Part shown: in pieces, positions 8,460-17,612 of the stretch
Layout: every line of letters begins with the position of its first letter
How positions within the stretch are numbered: position 1 is the first letter of the stretch
NCBI RefSeq assembly: GCF_029277985.1
Contig: NZ_CP119546.1
Coordinates: forward strand, 2,604,001 to 2,668,000
DNA length: 64,000 nucleotides
Source: Providencia stuartii
GTDB lineage: Bacteria > Pseudomonadota > Gammaproteobacteria > Enterobacterales > Enterobacteriaceae
Reading direction: 5' to 3'
Program-made: the position numbers and the translations under genes
The notes under the pieces: model-generated
Database searches by the model: none
The model's input: the letters and a program-made list of their open reading frames with translations, nothing else
Told to the model about the DNA's origin: nothing

Positions 8460-9485
8460 ATGGCAACGATTAAAGATGTGGCGAAGCGCGCTGGCGTCTC
8501 CACCACAACCGTATCCCATGTAATAAACAAAACGCGCTTCGTAGCTGATGATACTAAAGCGGCTGTTTGGGCTGCGATAAAAGAACTCAACTATTCACCG
8601 AGTGCTGTTGCTCGTAGTTTGAAAGTTAATCATACAAAATCAATTGGCCTACTCGCGACATCAAGTGAGGCGCCTTATTTTGCTGAAGTGATTGAGTCAG
8701 TCGAGAATAGTTGCTATGAGAAAGGTTATACCCTTATTTTATGTAACTCTCATAATAACTTAGGTAAGCAACAAGCTTACTTACAAATGCTTGCGCAAAA
8801 GCGTGTTGATGGGCTACTCGTCATGTGTTCTGAATATCCCGATAAACTAATCCATATGCTGGAAGATTATCGCAATATTCCTATGGTCGTCATGGACTGG
8901 GGCACTTCCCGTGGTGATTTTACCGACAGTATCATTGATAACTCTTTTCATGGCGGTTACCTCGCAGGTCGTTATTTAATTGATCGGGGTCACCGTGACA
9001 TCGGCGTGATCCCTGGCTCTTTAGAACGCAACACCGGTATTGGTCGACTGACGGGTTTTAAAAAAGCCATGGAAGAAGCGAAAGTGACTTTACGTGATGA
9101 ATGGATCGTGCAAGGCGACTTTGAACCAGAATCTGGTTATAAAGCAATGATGCAGATCTTAAGTAATAAGCAAAAACCTACTGCCGTGTTCTGTGGCGGT
9201 GACATTATGGCGATGGGCGCAATTTGCGCTGCGGATGAGATGGGATTGCGTGTTCCTCAAGACATTTCTATCATTGGCTATGATAATGTGCGCAATGCGC
9301 GTTATTTTACTCCCGCGTTGACGACTATCCACCAGCCTAAAGAGCGTCTAGGCCAGATGGCATTCGCTATGCTGCTTGATCGTATTGTGAACAAGCGCGA
9401 AGATGCACAAACGATTGAAGTCCATCCTCGCCTAGTTGAGCGTCGTTCTGTCGCTGACGGACCATTTATTGACTACCGTCGTTAA
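8460..9485 (+). CDS. purR: purine repressor PurR
   Basis: PurR is a LacI-family repressor of purine biosynthesis genes, with hypoxanthine or guanine as corepressor. The protein has 341 residues. The N-terminal HTH reads [28 protein letters not shown] and is followed by the hinge helix [10 protein letters not shown]. The rest is a periplasmic-binding-protein-like corepressor domain. The ribosome binding site AGGAG (8443-8447) is 12 nt from the ATG across a run of nine T's, an unusually long spacer. The stop codon abuts the end of convergent punR, with no terminator between. Confidence 0.96.
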   Translation: MATIKDVAKRAGVSTTTVSHVINKTRFVADDTKAAVWAAIKELNYSPSAVARSLKVNHTKSIGLLATSSEAPYFAEVIESVENSCYEKGYTLILCNSHNNLGKQQAYLQMLAQKRVDGLLVMCSEYPDKLIHMLEDYRNIPMVVMDWGTSRGDFTDSIIDNSFHGGYLAGRYLIDRGHRDIGVIPGSLERNTGIGRLTGFKKAMEEAKVTLRDEWIVQGDFEPESGYKAMMQILSNKQKPTAVFCGGDIMAMGAICAADEMGLRVPQDISIIGYDNVRNARYFTPALTTIHQPKERLGQMAFAMLLDRIVNKREDAQTIEVHPRLVERRSVADGPFIDYRR

Positions 9486-10391
9486 TTAAGGCGCTAACCA
9501 TTCGGCGTTGAGTGTTTCACTATCCCCAAGATATTCAAGTAACCAACTCAACGCCGGTGATGTATTCTTTTCCACCCACGTTAGACAGCAAGGACTCGGA
9601 GGGAATGGCTGAGATAGCTGCAATTGGGCTAATTTCCCCTCATCACAAAAGGGCTTTGCTCGGTGCTCAGGTACCATGCCAACACATAAGCCATTAACAA
9701 GACATGTCATACCATTTTCCCAAAATGGCACCACTAAACGCCGCTGATTATCTAATGCCCATGTATCTCTTTTCGGCAAGTTACGTGAGGTATCTTCAAG
9801 GCATAAACTTGGGTATTCGCGCATTTGATCGTCTGTCAATTTTCCTTTTAGCTGCGCCAGAGGGTGGTTTGGACTGGCCACACAACGCCATGACATAAAC
9901 CCCATATCACGAAAACTATAACGCTCTCCGATGGGTGAAGCACGCGTCGCACCAATCGCAACATCAACACGCCCATCGGCGAGTGCATCCCATACGCCGT
10001 TAAACACTTCAGGATGAATATATAATTCGATATCAGGAAAATGACGATAGAAATCTAAGATCAGTTGCTCTGTTCGCTGAGGTTTGACAATACAATCTAC
10101 CGCGATACTAAACTGCCCTCGCCAACCATTTGCTGCCTGTTGACATTGGTGACGCGTTTGTATCATTTTTTTGATAACGGAGCGACTTTGCTTGATGAAA
10201 ATCTCCCCTGCCTCAGTTAAGGCAACATCGCGGTGACGACGTTCAAAGATAGGTACAGCAAGCCATTCCTCTACTTGCTTAACCGTATAGCTAATTGCTG
10301 AAGGAACACGATGCAGTTCTTCCGCAGCGCCACTAAAACTTCCCGTTCTTGCAACGGCATCAATAACTTCTAGAGCATGAGCTGACCACAT
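9486..10391 (-). CDS. punR: LysR-family activator PunR (YdhB)
   Basis: This LysR-type regulator corresponds to E. coli YdhB/PunR, which activates punC in response to adenosine. The ATG at 10391-10389, preceded by AAAGG, gives 301 residues beginning MWSAHALEVIDAVARTGSFSGAAEEL, the family N-terminus. A TTG 15 nt further upstream is a weaker option. The HTH is followed by VPSAISYTVKQVEEWL and FERRHRDVALTEAG. The LysR effector domain fills the rest. It is divergent from punC across a 123-bp region, as expected for a regulator of its neighbour. Confidence 0.92.
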   Translation of the reverse strand: MWSAHALEVIDAVARTGSFSGAAEELHRVPSAISYTVKQVEEWLAVPIFERRHRDVALTEAGEIFIKQSRSVIKKMIQTRHQCQQAANGWRGQFSIAVDCIVKPQRTEQLILDFYRHFPDIELYIHPEVFNGVWDALADGRVDVAIGATRASPIGERYSFRDMGFMSWRCVASPNHPLAQLKGKLTDDQMREYPSLCLEDTSRNLPKRDTWALDNQRRLVVPFWENGMTCLVNGLCVGMVPEHRAKPFCDEGKLAQLQLSQPFPPSPCCLTWVEKNTSPALSWLLEYLGDSETLNAEWLAP

Positions 10392-10514
10392 AATGATACC
10401 TTTCAAAAATTTTGATAGCAGATTCCAAATATTACCGTTTCACAATGTAAAAATACAACCTATAAAATAGAGTCTCTGTTAACAATTATGTAAATTCTGG
10501 ATAAGTAAGCTTCC

Positions 10515-11735
10515 ATGACAAATTCTGCGACAAAAAACTCCCCAGGCTTTATGCTTTACCTTGCTGGTTTGAGTATGCTTGGTTTTTTAGCCATCGATAT
10601 GTACCTGCCTGCATTTGGTTCAATGCAAACGGCATTAAACACTTCTGAAGGTGCGATTAGTGCTTCTTTGAGCATTTTCTTAGCTGGTTTTGCCTTTGCA
10701 CAACTTTTGTGGGGGCCATTATCTGACAAACTGGGACGCAAACCGATATTGATCGCAGGTTTATCGTTATTCATTGTGAGCTGTTTAGGCATTTTATGGG
10801 TAACGGATGCGACTCAACTCCTTATTTTGCGTTTTTTACAGGCGGTTGGCGTCTGTAGTGCGGCTGTGCTCTGGCAAGCTCTGGTCATTGACCGCTATGA
10901 TGCTGCGAGCACTCAAAAAGTCTTTGCTTCGATTATGCCTTTAGTGGCTCTTTCTCCGGCTTTAGCACCGTTATTAGGTGCATGGGTTCTTGAACATTAT
11001 GATTGGGAAATTATTTTTATTGTCTTAATGGCTGTTGGTATTTTATTGTTAATTCCAACCCTGTTATTGAAAAAGAATCCTTCAAAAGACATGACGGTGG
11101 ATTCCCATGACCAAGAATCTATTTCGTTTTTAAAACTACTGGGTTCACGTATCTATAGTGGTAACGTGTTAGTCTACGCTTCATGTAGTGCGGGTTTTTT
11201 TGCTTGGTTAACAGGTTCACCATTTATTTTAAGAAATATGGGTTTTAACCCTGCTGATATTGGTTTGAGCTACATCCCACAAACGCTAGCATTTATTATT
11301 GGTGGCTATGGCTGCCGTTTTCTATTAATCAAAATTCGTGCTGAAGTATTATTTCCATTACTGTTGGTCGGTTATGCGGTGAGCATGTCGATACTCTTTT
11401 TGATGGCGATATACACAACACCGAGCCTCACCATGATCTTAATTCCATTCTGTTTTATGGCAGCAATGAATGGGGCGTCTTATCCAATCGCGGTGTCAAA
11501 AGCACTCAATACCTATCCACAGGCTAGCGGTAAAGCCGCTGCATTACAAAATGCTTTGCAACTTGGTTTATGTTTTTTAGCCAGTTTATTGGTTTCAGCG
11601 TTACCTTTCGATCCTTTATTATCGACAACCGGTGTCATGGCGGTGACCATCATACCGATGGTTATTGGTTATTTTATGCAATATACAAAAGATTGCACCA
11701 AACAGACTAATGAAAGAACAAGTTATCAGAATTAA
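10515..11735 (+). CDS. punC: purine nucleoside efflux transporter PunC (YdhC, MFS)
   Basis: A 406-residue, 12-helix major facilitator protein of the Bcr/CflA drug-resistance subfamily, matching E. coli YdhC/PunC. The MFS loop motif LLWGPLSDKLGRKPIL lies between helices 2 and 3. The helix-1 region MLGFLAIDMYLPAF is typical of Bcr-like transporters. Divergent punR supports the PunC assignment over other Bcr-type exporters. A hairpin terminator follows. Confidence 0.88.
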   Translation: MTNSATKNSPGFMLYLAGLSMLGFLAIDMYLPAFGSMQTALNTSEGAISASLSIFLAGFAFAQLLWGPLSDKLGRKPILIAGLSLFIVSCLGILWVTDATQLLILRFLQAVGVCSAAVLWQALVIDRYDAASTQKVFASIMPLVALSPALAPLLGAWVLEHYDWEIIFIVLMAVGILLLIPTLLLKKNPSKDMTVDSHDQESISFLKLLGSRIYSGNVLVYASCSAGFFAWLTGSPFILRNMGFNPADIGLSYIPQTLAFIIGGYGCRFLLIKIRAEVLFPLLLVGYAVSMSILFLMAIYTTPSLTMILIPFCFMAAMNGASYPIAVSKALNTYPQASGKAAALQNALQLGLCFLASLLVSALPFDPLLSTTGVMAVTIIPMVIGYFMQYTKDCTKQTNERTSYQN

Positions 11736-11749
11736 CAACCTGTTAACTC

Positions 11750-11782
11750 ATCAGCCACTGCTTTGTCGTGGCTGATTTCCTC
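11750..11782 (+). terminator. terminator of punC
   Basis: ATCAGCCAC (11750-11758) pairs with GTGGCTGAT (11768-11776) and is followed by TTCCTC. The stem is strong but the U-tract is poor. Confidence 0.65.
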
Positions 11783-11895
11783 AAAAAACCCTCTTCCGAC
11801 CATCTTTCTATGATTATCCACACCTTATCTGATACTCTAATTCAGTGTTATCGTTTAAAATTCTCCTTTTTTACCAAAAGTGACATTTTTCGCCA

Positions 11896-11924
11896 TTGTT
11901 AAATAAAATTATCACTTCTATACT
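11896..11924 (+). promoter_or_regulatory. candidate cfa promoter
   Basis: TTGTTA (11896-11901) and TATACT (11919-11924) are separated by 17 nt. The extended -10 TCTATACT resembles sigma-S preferred elements, in keeping with sigma-S control of cfa in E. coli. It would give a leader of about 165 nt; the long cfa leader of E. coli is a target of the sRNA RydC. No rydC gene was seen here. Confidence 0.6.
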
Positions 11925-12097
11925 CGGATAATACTTAGTCCGAAGTGATTTTTGAGTTAATACGATATTCATGGTTTAAACTCAGGGCGCGACGGTATAA
12001 ATGCGTTCCTGTCTTTGTGAAGCAATTCTTCGCAATCCTACACCTTCAGCAAGCTGAAATTCTATCTCAAAAACCTTCATCTCAAGTTGGAGAGCAT

Positions 12098-13246
12098 ATG
12101 AGCACTTGTGTAGATGAAACCAAAACTAAAGTTTCTAATTGGCAAAGAATCGCAGAATCTTTATTAAATCAAGCTGGAATTGAAATAAACGGCTCTAGAC
12201 CGTTCGACATCCAAATACATAATACTGATTTTTATAAAAGGGTTCTGCAAAAAGGTTCTCTCGGTCTAGGCGAGAGTTACATGGACGGTTGGTGGGACTG
12301 TGAACGCTTGGATATCTTTTTTTATAAAGTTTTAAAAGCCAAGCTTGATACAAAGCTGCCAAATAACCTCACAGATATCATGAAAATCGCCATGGCGCGC
12401 CTACGAAACTTGCAAACAGAGAAACGCTCTTGGATTGTTGGGGAAGAACATTATGATTTGGGAAATGATCTTTTTACCCTAATGCTAGATCCTTATATGC
12501 AATATTCTTGTGGCTATTGGAATCATGCAACGACACTTGAGCAAGCACAAGAAAATAAATTAGATTTAATCTGTCGCAAATTGCAAATTGAGCCGGGTAT
12601 GCGTCTGTTAGATATTGGATGTGGATGGGGTGGCCTAAGTGCTTATGCTGCACGCCATTATGGCGCATCTGTTACCGGTGTTACCATTTCTAAAGAACAA
12701 CAAAAATTGGCTCAAGAACGTTGCGCTGGCCTAGATGTTAATATTATTTTGCAAGACTATCGCGAACTAAATGATAAATTCGATCGTATCGTTTCTGTCG
12801 GTATGTTCGAACATGTTGGACCTAAAAATTATGCAACCTATTTTGATGTAGCACGCCGCAATATTAAAGACGATGGCTTATTTTTGTTACATACCATTGG
12901 CTCTAATAAAAATAAGGTAAATGTCGACTCATGGATCGGTAAATATATATTCCCCAATGGCGTACTTCCTTCCATTCAAAATATAGGTCAATCCAGTGAA
13001 GGAAAATTTGTCATGGAAGATTGGCATAATTTTGGTGCTGATTATGACAAAACGCTCATGGCTTGGTATGAGCGCTTTTTAAATAGCTGGCCTGAATTAA
13101 GCGAGAATTATACGCCTCGCTTTAAACGTATGTTTAGCTATTATTTAAATTCCTGTGCTGGTGCTTTTCGAGCCAGAGATATTCAGCTATGGCAAATTCT
13201 CTGGAGCCCCAATGGGGTCAGCGGCGGAATGAGAGTACCACGTTAA
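12098..13246 (+). CDS. cfa: cyclopropane-fatty-acyl-phospholipid synthase
   Basis: Cfa adds a methylene group from S-adenosylmethionine across double bonds of membrane phospholipid acyl chains, typically in stationary phase. The ATG at 12098, with GGAGAG upstream, gives 382 residues, exactly the E. coli length. The frame is open back to 11945, but that extension is not homologous. The SAM-binding motif LDIGCGWGGL and the segments SLGLGESYMDGWW, YDLGNDLF and RIVSVGMFEHVGPKNY are intact. The C-terminal CAGAFRARDIQLWQ is conserved. Confidence 0.97.
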   Translation: MSTCVDETKTKVSNWQRIAESLLNQAGIEINGSRPFDIQIHNTDFYKRVLQKGSLGLGESYMDGWWDCERLDIFFYKVLKAKLDTKLPNNLTDIMKIAMARLRNLQTEKRSWIVGEEHYDLGNDLFTLMLDPYMQYSCGYWNHATTLEQAQENKLDLICRKLQIEPGMRLLDIGCGWGGLSAYAARHYGASVTGVTISKEQQKLAQERCAGLDVNIILQDYRELNDKFDRIVSVGMFEHVGPKNYATYFDVARRNIKDDGLFLLHTIGSNKNKVNVDSWIGKYIFPNGVLPSIQNIGQSSEGKFVMEDWHNFGADYDKTLMAWYERFLNSWPELSENYTPRFKRMFSYYLNSCAGAFRARDIQLWQILWSPNGVSGGMRVPR

Positions 13247-13277
13247 TTAACCAAGCGAGTATTCTTTAAAACCGTCG

Positions 13278-13325
13278 TTAAGGCTCTATTATTGAGAAAA
13301 AATCTCTTGATAGAGCCTTAATTTC
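13278..13325 (+). terminator. terminator of cfa
   Basis: TTAAGGCTCTAT (13278-13289) pairs perfectly with ATAGAGCCTTAA (13310-13321), and the stem is followed by TTTCG. Confidence 0.8.
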
Positions 13326-13404
13326 GTCGTGAGTATTAATTTATTAGTCTTTCGACTAAAAAACGTTATTATATGTTATCTTAATAACTCTTTACGTATA
13401 GACT

Positions 13405-14160
13405 ATGCTCAAACAGTATTATCCACCAGCTGAATTGAATGGTTTTATTAGCTCCATCTTAATTTTTAAAAAATTTACTAAACCCATTAAAATTTTTCCT
13501 GGTACTGGCGCTGAGATTTGGATTTCCACCAAAGAGTTACATTTATCAACAGCACACCAACAACAAGTTAGCCAATATCAACTTGTCATTCCCCGAGTCG
13601 AGACATTTACAGCAAAACCGAATCAAGGAAAATTAATTATATTACGTGTGCGTCATGATGCGGTGCGTTTTTTACTGCCTCAACGTACCTTAGCTTATAC
13701 GGATAATCCCACCTCGCTTGAGAGCATATGGTCAGAACCTTGGTATCAAAACTTAATCAATGCTTCTTTTAAAGAGCTATTAGAATGTTTTACTGTGACT
13801 AAGGCCTCAAAACAGCATCAATTAGTCGATGATATATTGGCTATTCTCTATCGCCATCCAAACAAAAAGATTAACGATATTGCCGATGAAATGGGATATA
13901 GTGCACGTTTTATCCAAAAAGAATTTGTCAAAGAATATGGGATCACGCCTAAAAGATATCAGATAAATTGCCGTTTAGAACAATTACTTAAAAGCATGCT
14001 TCACGAGCAAGATACCTATCGTTGGCTGGAAACAGGCTATTATGATCAGTCTCACTTTTACCGTGATTTTAAGCGTTATTTTACCATGACCCCGTCCGCC
14101 TTCTTAAAGTCCAGCTATTCGTTTTTTTACAATACAAAAGCCAAGTACCCTTTAAGATAG
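13405..14160 (+). CDS. AraC-family transcriptional regulator
   Basis: A 251-residue AraC/XylS-type regulator with no recognised E. coli orthologue at this position. The C-terminal third holds the double HTH domain, with INDIADEMGYSARFIQKEFVKEYG as the first helix-turn-helix and TGYYDQSHFYRDFKRYFTMTPSAF as the second, the most conserved AraC signature. The N-terminal two thirds resemble ligand domains of small AraC regulators but give no clear specificity. It lies 27 bp upstream of an ABM-domain gene in the same orientation and probably controls it. Both genes interrupt the usual cfa-ribC neighbourhood. Confidence 0.82.
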   Translation: MLKQYYPPAELNGFISSILIFKKFTKPIKIFPGTGAEIWISTKELHLSTAHQQQVSQYQLVIPRVETFTAKPNQGKLIILRVRHDAVRFLLPQRTLAYTDNPTSLESIWSEPWYQNLINASFKELLECFTVTKASKQHQLVDDILAILYRHPNKKINDIADEMGYSARFIQKEFVKEYGITPKRYQINCRLEQLLKSMLHEQDTYRWLETGYYDQSHFYRDFKRYFTMTPSAFLKSSYSFFYNTKAKYPLR

Positions 14161-14187
14161 TTCTCAATACACATTAAGGAGAACGGA

Positions 14188-14475
14188 ATGAGTATTGTTG
14201 TATATGCACAAATCACAACGGAAAATAAGGATGGGTATTTAACCAAGGATATTATCAAAAATTTAGCTAAATTAAGTCGACGTGAACAAGGGTGTATCAA
14301 ATACGACCTCTTCACTAAAGATGATGGCTACATTGTTTTTGAAGAATGGGAAAGTGCTGATGCTCTTGAGATGCATAAAAAATCAGCGCATTTTAAACTG
14401 TTGGTTGAAGCTATTGAACGTGATAATGCAAGCATCTCGATTAATTTTAGTGAAAATTATCAATGCAAAGATTAA
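14188..14475 (+). CDS. ABM-domain putative quinol monooxygenase
   Basis: A 95-residue single-domain protein of the antibiotic biosynthesis monooxygenase (ABM) superfamily, resembling YgiN-type quinol monooxygenases. The beta-strand opening MSIVVYAQI, the REQGCIKYDLF segment, YIVFEEWESADALEMHKKSAHF with the conserved histidine, and the length all fit. AAGGAG precedes the ATG. Such proteins oxidise quinols or aromatic substrates without a cofactor; the substrate here is unknown. Co-transcription with the AraC gene upstream is likely from the 27-bp gap. Confidence 0.78.
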   Translation: MSIVVYAQITTENKDGYLTKDIIKNLAKLSRREQGCIKYDLFTKDDGYIVFEEWESADALEMHKKSAHFKLLVEAIERDNASISINFSENYQCKD

Positions 14476-14583
14476 TTAAGTAAGTTAATGGCAAGGGCTG
14501 CAAAGCGCCCCCTCACCGTTAACTTTTCAAACAAATAGGTTTTCACGCTAATGCATAACACCTTTAATTTGTTTGAATTTTTT

Positions 14584-14625
14584 AATGCTATAACCGCCGT
14601 TGATCTTACGGTGTTATAGCATTTT
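14584..14625 (+). terminator. hairpin downstream of the ABM gene
   Basis: AATGCTATAAC (14584-14594) pairs with GTTATAGCATT (14613-14623), with extra CCG/CGG pairing inside the loop, followed by TTTT. It lies between the ABM gene and the end of convergent riboflavin synthase. The U-tract is modest. Confidence 0.55.
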
Positions 14626-14658
14626 AAGTAAGCCTCACTGCCTACCCCGCTCGGGTAT

Positions 14659-15315
14659 TTAACTATCGCTCTCTTGTGTAAGCGCTTCTTGGGCTTTCTT
14701 TTCTTGTTCTTTCTGCGCTAAAACCCTTTCCACTGTATCTACAATGGCTTGCGTTTGTGGGTCTATTTCTATATTCACTTTGTCCCCTAAGCGTTTTTTA
14801 CCTAATGTCGTTCTTGCTAGGGTTTCAGGAATTAAATGAACACAAAAACGATTATTGATAACATCGCCTACCGTTAGGCTTATACCATCAATCGCAACAA
14901 ACCCTTTGTGCAAAATATATTTCATCAGCGATTTGTCATAAATAGACAGCCAAATTTGATGGTTATCTTCTGAGGTGAAAATTTTGCTAATTTCCGCGGT
15001 CGTCACAATGTGTCCTGATACCACATGACCACCTATTTCATCACCATATTTCGCGGCTCTTTCGATATTAACGACATCGCCAACTTTCAATTCGCCAAGA
15101 TTGGTCAGCCTTAATGTTTCCTTGATGAGATCAAAACTAACATACTCGCCATCTATTTTTGTCACGGTCAAGCAACAACCATTATGCGCAACTGAAGCGC
15201 CGGTTTCTAACCCGACAAGTAGTTCTGGTGTAAATTTCATCACATGGGTACGAAAATTCGCTCTTTCCGTGACCTCAATAATTGGGGCTGTGCCTTGAAC
15301 AATACCTGTAAACAT
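14659..15315 (-). CDS. ribC: riboflavin synthase alpha chain
   Basis: Riboflavin synthase (ribC in E. coli K-12, often called ribE) dismutates two 6,7-dimethyl-8-ribityllumazine molecules to riboflavin. The 218-residue protein starts MFTGIVQG, the family signature. It holds two lumazine-binding repeats, with [12 protein letters not shown] in the first and [11 protein letters not shown] in the second. The C-terminal tail after residue 200 is charged and slightly longer than usual. It is divergent from mdtK, as in E. coli. No FMN riboswitch was seen upstream. Confidence 0.96.
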   Translation of the reverse strand: MFTGIVQGTAPIIEVTERANFRTHVMKFTPELLVGLETGASVAHNGCCLTVTKIDGEYVSFDLIKETLRLTNLGELKVGDVVNIERAAKYGDEIGGHVVSGHIVTTAEISKIFTSEDNHQIWLSIYDKSLMKYILHKGFVAIDGISLTVGDVINNRFCVHLIPETLARTTLGKKRLGDKVNIEIDPQTQAIVDTVERVLAQKEQEKKAQEALTQESDS

Positions 15316-15598
15316 AATGATTCTCAGTGCTGTGAATTGATAGACTCAGTTTACCTGACATTTCTTAGAGATCTACCTAATTTGAGTGGTTTTATCTAAC
15401 CTCGTAATGAATTCTTCTAGGCCATCACACTTGTCTATTAATGACTTTATTTGATATTCAGACTTGCGAGCCATTGGATTAAATTATTAAAAGAGTTAAA
15501 ATATAACGTTGCTATTAACTATTTGATATATCAAAAATCATTAGCATTTCTTTTTCTAAATTCTATTAATCAGTGTTTATTACTCTAAAGGTGTATGC

Positions 15599-16972
15599 GT
15601 GCAGAAATATTTTACAGAAGCGCGTAGCTTGCTAGCTCTCGGCATTCCGATCATTCTTGCCCAATTTTCACAAACTGCAATGGGTTTTGTGGATACCGTC
15701 ATGGCAGGTAGCGTCAGTGAAACTGAGATGTCAGCAGTTGCAGTCGGATTTTCTATCTGGCTGCCAGCTATTCTTTTTGGTCAAGGGCTATTAATGGCAT
15801 TGACACCTATCGTCGCTCAGATGAATGGTTCCGGTCGCCGTAATTTAATTGGTAATCAAATTCAGCAGGGATTATGGCTCGCCTTCTTTCTTTCACTTGG
15901 CGTGATTTTTTTACTTTATAATAGCAAGTTAATCATCGGCAACATGCCACATATTGATGAAGAACTGGCAGATAAATCGGTTCGTTTCTTGCATGCCATT
16001 ATGTGGGGGGCGCCTGGTTATTTATTTTATCAAGTGTTCCGTAGCCAGTGTGAAGGCCTGTCAAAAACCAAACCGGGGATGGTGATTGGTTTTCTGGGTC
16101 TAATGGTTAACATTCCGATTAACTACATCTTTATTTATGGCCATTTTGGTGCGCCTGCGTTAGGTGGCGTGGGTTGTGGTGTTGCAACGGCGTCGGTTTA
16201 TTGGGTTATGTGTTTAATGATGCGTTGGTATGTTCGAAGAGCGCCGACACAACGTGATATTAGAGCGACCCAACGATTTGCGTCCCCTAACCCACAAATT
16301 ATGAAACGTATTTTTGTATTAGGTGTACCTATTGGTTTAGCGTTGTTCTTTGAAGTGACATTATTTGCCATCGTTGCCTTGATGGTCGCGCCATTAGGTG
16401 TTGTCGCTGTAGCGGGTCACCAAGTTGCATTAAACTTCAGCTCAGTGATGTTTATGTTCCCATTGTCATTAGGCATTGCAGCGACGATTCGTGTTGGCTA
16501 TAACCTTGGGCAGCAATCCACTGAAGCCGCCAAAGTCTCCTCTTATACCAGTTTGGTTGTTGGGTTATTAGTCGCTTGTATGACGGCGATCCTCACTGCA
16601 ACCTTACGTGAACCTATCGCCTTAATGTATAACAAGAGTCCTGAAGTCGTCGTACTGGCTTCAAGCTTAATGCTATTTGCAGCCATTTATCAGTTATCGG
16701 ATTCAGTACAAGTTATCGGTGCAGGTATCCTACGTGGCTATAAAGATACTCGTTCTATTTTCTTTATTACTTTTACCGCCTATTGGATTTTAGGGTTACC
16801 TATTGGGTATGTGCTCGCTTTAACAGATATCCTATTGCCAGCGATGGGGCCTCAAGGTTTTTGGATTGGCTTTATTGTTGGTCTGAGCGCTGCCGCTATC
16901 GGTATGGCAACGCGTATTTGGTGGATCCATAAACAACCTGATAGCGTTGTGCTGTTACGATCAACACGCTAG
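15599..16972 (+). CDS. mdtK: MATE-family multidrug efflux transporter MdtK
   Basis: MdtK (YdhE/NorM) is a cation-coupled multidrug antiporter with 12 membrane helices in the inner membrane. The GTG start at 15599 gives [19 protein letters not shown], matching the E. coli N-terminus; AAAGG lies upstream. The protein has 457 residues. MATE landmarks include [29 protein letters not shown] and the second-half [20 protein letters not shown]. The three tRNA-Val genes follow on the same strand, as in E. coli. Confidence 0.96.
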   Translation: MQKYFTEARSLLALGIPIILAQFSQTAMGFVDTVMAGSVSETEMSAVAVGFSIWLPAILFGQGLLMALTPIVAQMNGSGRRNLIGNQIQQGLWLAFFLSLGVIFLLYNSKLIIGNMPHIDEELADKSVRFLHAIMWGAPGYLFYQVFRSQCEGLSKTKPGMVIGFLGLMVNIPINYIFIYGHFGAPALGGVGCGVATASVYWVMCLMMRWYVRRAPTQRDIRATQRFASPNPQIMKRIFVLGVPIGLALFFEVTLFAIVALMVAPLGVVAVAGHQVALNFSSVMFMFPLSLGIAATIRVGYNLGQQSTEAAKVSSYTSLVVGLLVACMTAILTATLREPIALMYNKSPEVVVLASSLMLFAAIYQLSDSVQVIGAGILRGYKDTRSIFFITFTAYWILGLPIGYVLALTDILLPAMGPQGFWIGFIVGLSAAAIGMATRIWWIHKQPDSVVLLRSTR

Positions 16973-17002
16973 TTGAGCGAATAATCAGCAAATTATCGTA
17001 TT

Positions 17003-17068
17003 GGGGAATGTATTTTCGACTTAGTCGCTGTAAATACGAGCAAACTATCACGAAAATACATTTTCCCC
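17003..17068 (+). repeat. long inverted repeat between mdtK and tRNA genes
   Basis: GGGGAATGTATTTTCG (17003-17018) is complementary to CGAAAATACATTTTCCCC (17051-17068) with a 2-nt bulge; the loop is 32 nt. No T-run follows. It may end mdtK transcripts or insulate the tRNA promoter immediately downstream. Confidence 0.7.
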
Positions 17069-17097
17069 TTGCCAGAACGGCGACAGAAAGTTAATAT
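17069..17097 (+). promoter_or_regulatory. candidate tRNA-Val operon promoter
   Basis: TTGCCA (17069-17074) and TAATAT (17092-17097) are separated by 17 nt, with the first tRNA starting 34 nt after the -10 element. This fits a sigma-70 promoter for the three-gene tRNA transcript. Confidence 0.65.
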
Positions 17098-17130
17098 TCG
17101 TTCCCGTTGTCACCCAGACAATTTTGAAAT

Positions 17131-17207
17131 GCGTCCGTAGCTCAGTTGGTTAGAGCACCACCTTGACATGGTGGGGGTCGGTAGTTCGAGTCTACTCGGA
17201 CGCACCA
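17131..17207 (+). tRNA. tRNA-Val (anticodon GAC), copy 1
   Basis: A 77-nt tRNA with acceptor stem GCGTCCG/CGGACGC, D-arm AGCTCAGTTGGTTAGAGC, anticodon stem-loop CCACC-TTGACAT-GGTGG (anticodon GAC), T-loop GTTCGAGTC and encoded CCA. It corresponds to the E. coli valV/valW locus next to mdtK. Confidence 0.98.
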
Positions 17208-17233
17208 TTCAAAAACGTCAATGAAATCATAAT

Positions 17234-17310
17234 GCGTCCGTAGCTCAGTTGGTTAGAGCACCACCTTGACATGGTGGGGGTCGGTAGTTCGAGTCTACTC
17301 GGACGCACCA
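17234..17310 (+). tRNA. tRNA-Val (anticodon GAC), copy 2
   Basis: Identical in sequence to the first copy, including encoded CCA. It is separated from copy 1 by a 26-nt spacer that resembles the next spacer, indicating tandem duplication. Confidence 0.98.
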
Positions 17311-17337
17311 TTTCAAAGACGTCAACGAAATTGTAAT

Positions 17338-17414
17338 GCGTCCGTAGCTCAGTTGGTTAGAGCACCACCTTGACATGGTGGGGGTCGGTAGTTCGAGTCT
17401 ACTCGGACGCACCA
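17338..17414 (+). tRNA. tRNA-Val (anticodon GAC), copy 3
   Basis: A third identical copy after a 27-nt spacer. E. coli has two tRNA-Val(GAC) genes at the equivalent locus, so one more duplication is present here. Confidence 0.98.
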
Positions 17415-17557
17415 TCTTATCGTTCTCTAGTATCATCAATATCCGCTTATATTCATGCATTAGTGCACGTAACTTGATTTTGTTGCGCAACTTCCCATCT
17501 TAAAACCATCATTTTTTGATCTGAAATATCCCTTCGCTCAATTTTGTAAAATTTGAT

Positions 17558-17586
17558 TTGTCTCACAGTTTTTTGTTGTCTATAAT
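17558..17586 (+). promoter_or_regulatory. pykF promoter
   Basis: TTGTCT (17558-17563), a 17-nt spacer and a perfect TATAAT (17581-17586). The Cra-like site starts about 10 nt downstream, over the expected transcription start. Confidence 0.7.
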
Positions 17587-17596
17587 AAGCTCACTA

Positions 17597-17612
17597 GCTG
17601 AAAGGTTTCATC
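17597..17612 (+). promoter_or_regulatory. Cra (FruR) operator of pykF
   Basis: GCTGAAAGGTTTCATC contains TGAAAGGTTTCA, close to the Cra consensus TGAAWCGWTTCA. It is placed over the start region of the pykF promoter, where binding would repress. Cra represses pykF in E. coli. Confidence 0.75.

Noticed and set aside
11945..12097. N-terminal extension of Cfa by 51 residues
   Set aside because: The start at 12098 has GGAGAG upstream and gives exactly the E. coli length; the extension overlaps the expected leader and has no homology.
14480..15598. FMN riboswitch near riboflavin synthase
   Set aside because: Neither flank has the conserved RFN elements; in enterobacteria the riboswitch normally precedes ribB, which is not in this window.
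17245..17490. Open reading frame of 81 codons on the minus strand across the tRNA genes
   Set aside because: It is antisense to tRNA-Val copies 2 and 3 and only reflects their repeated sequence, a well-known false gene type.
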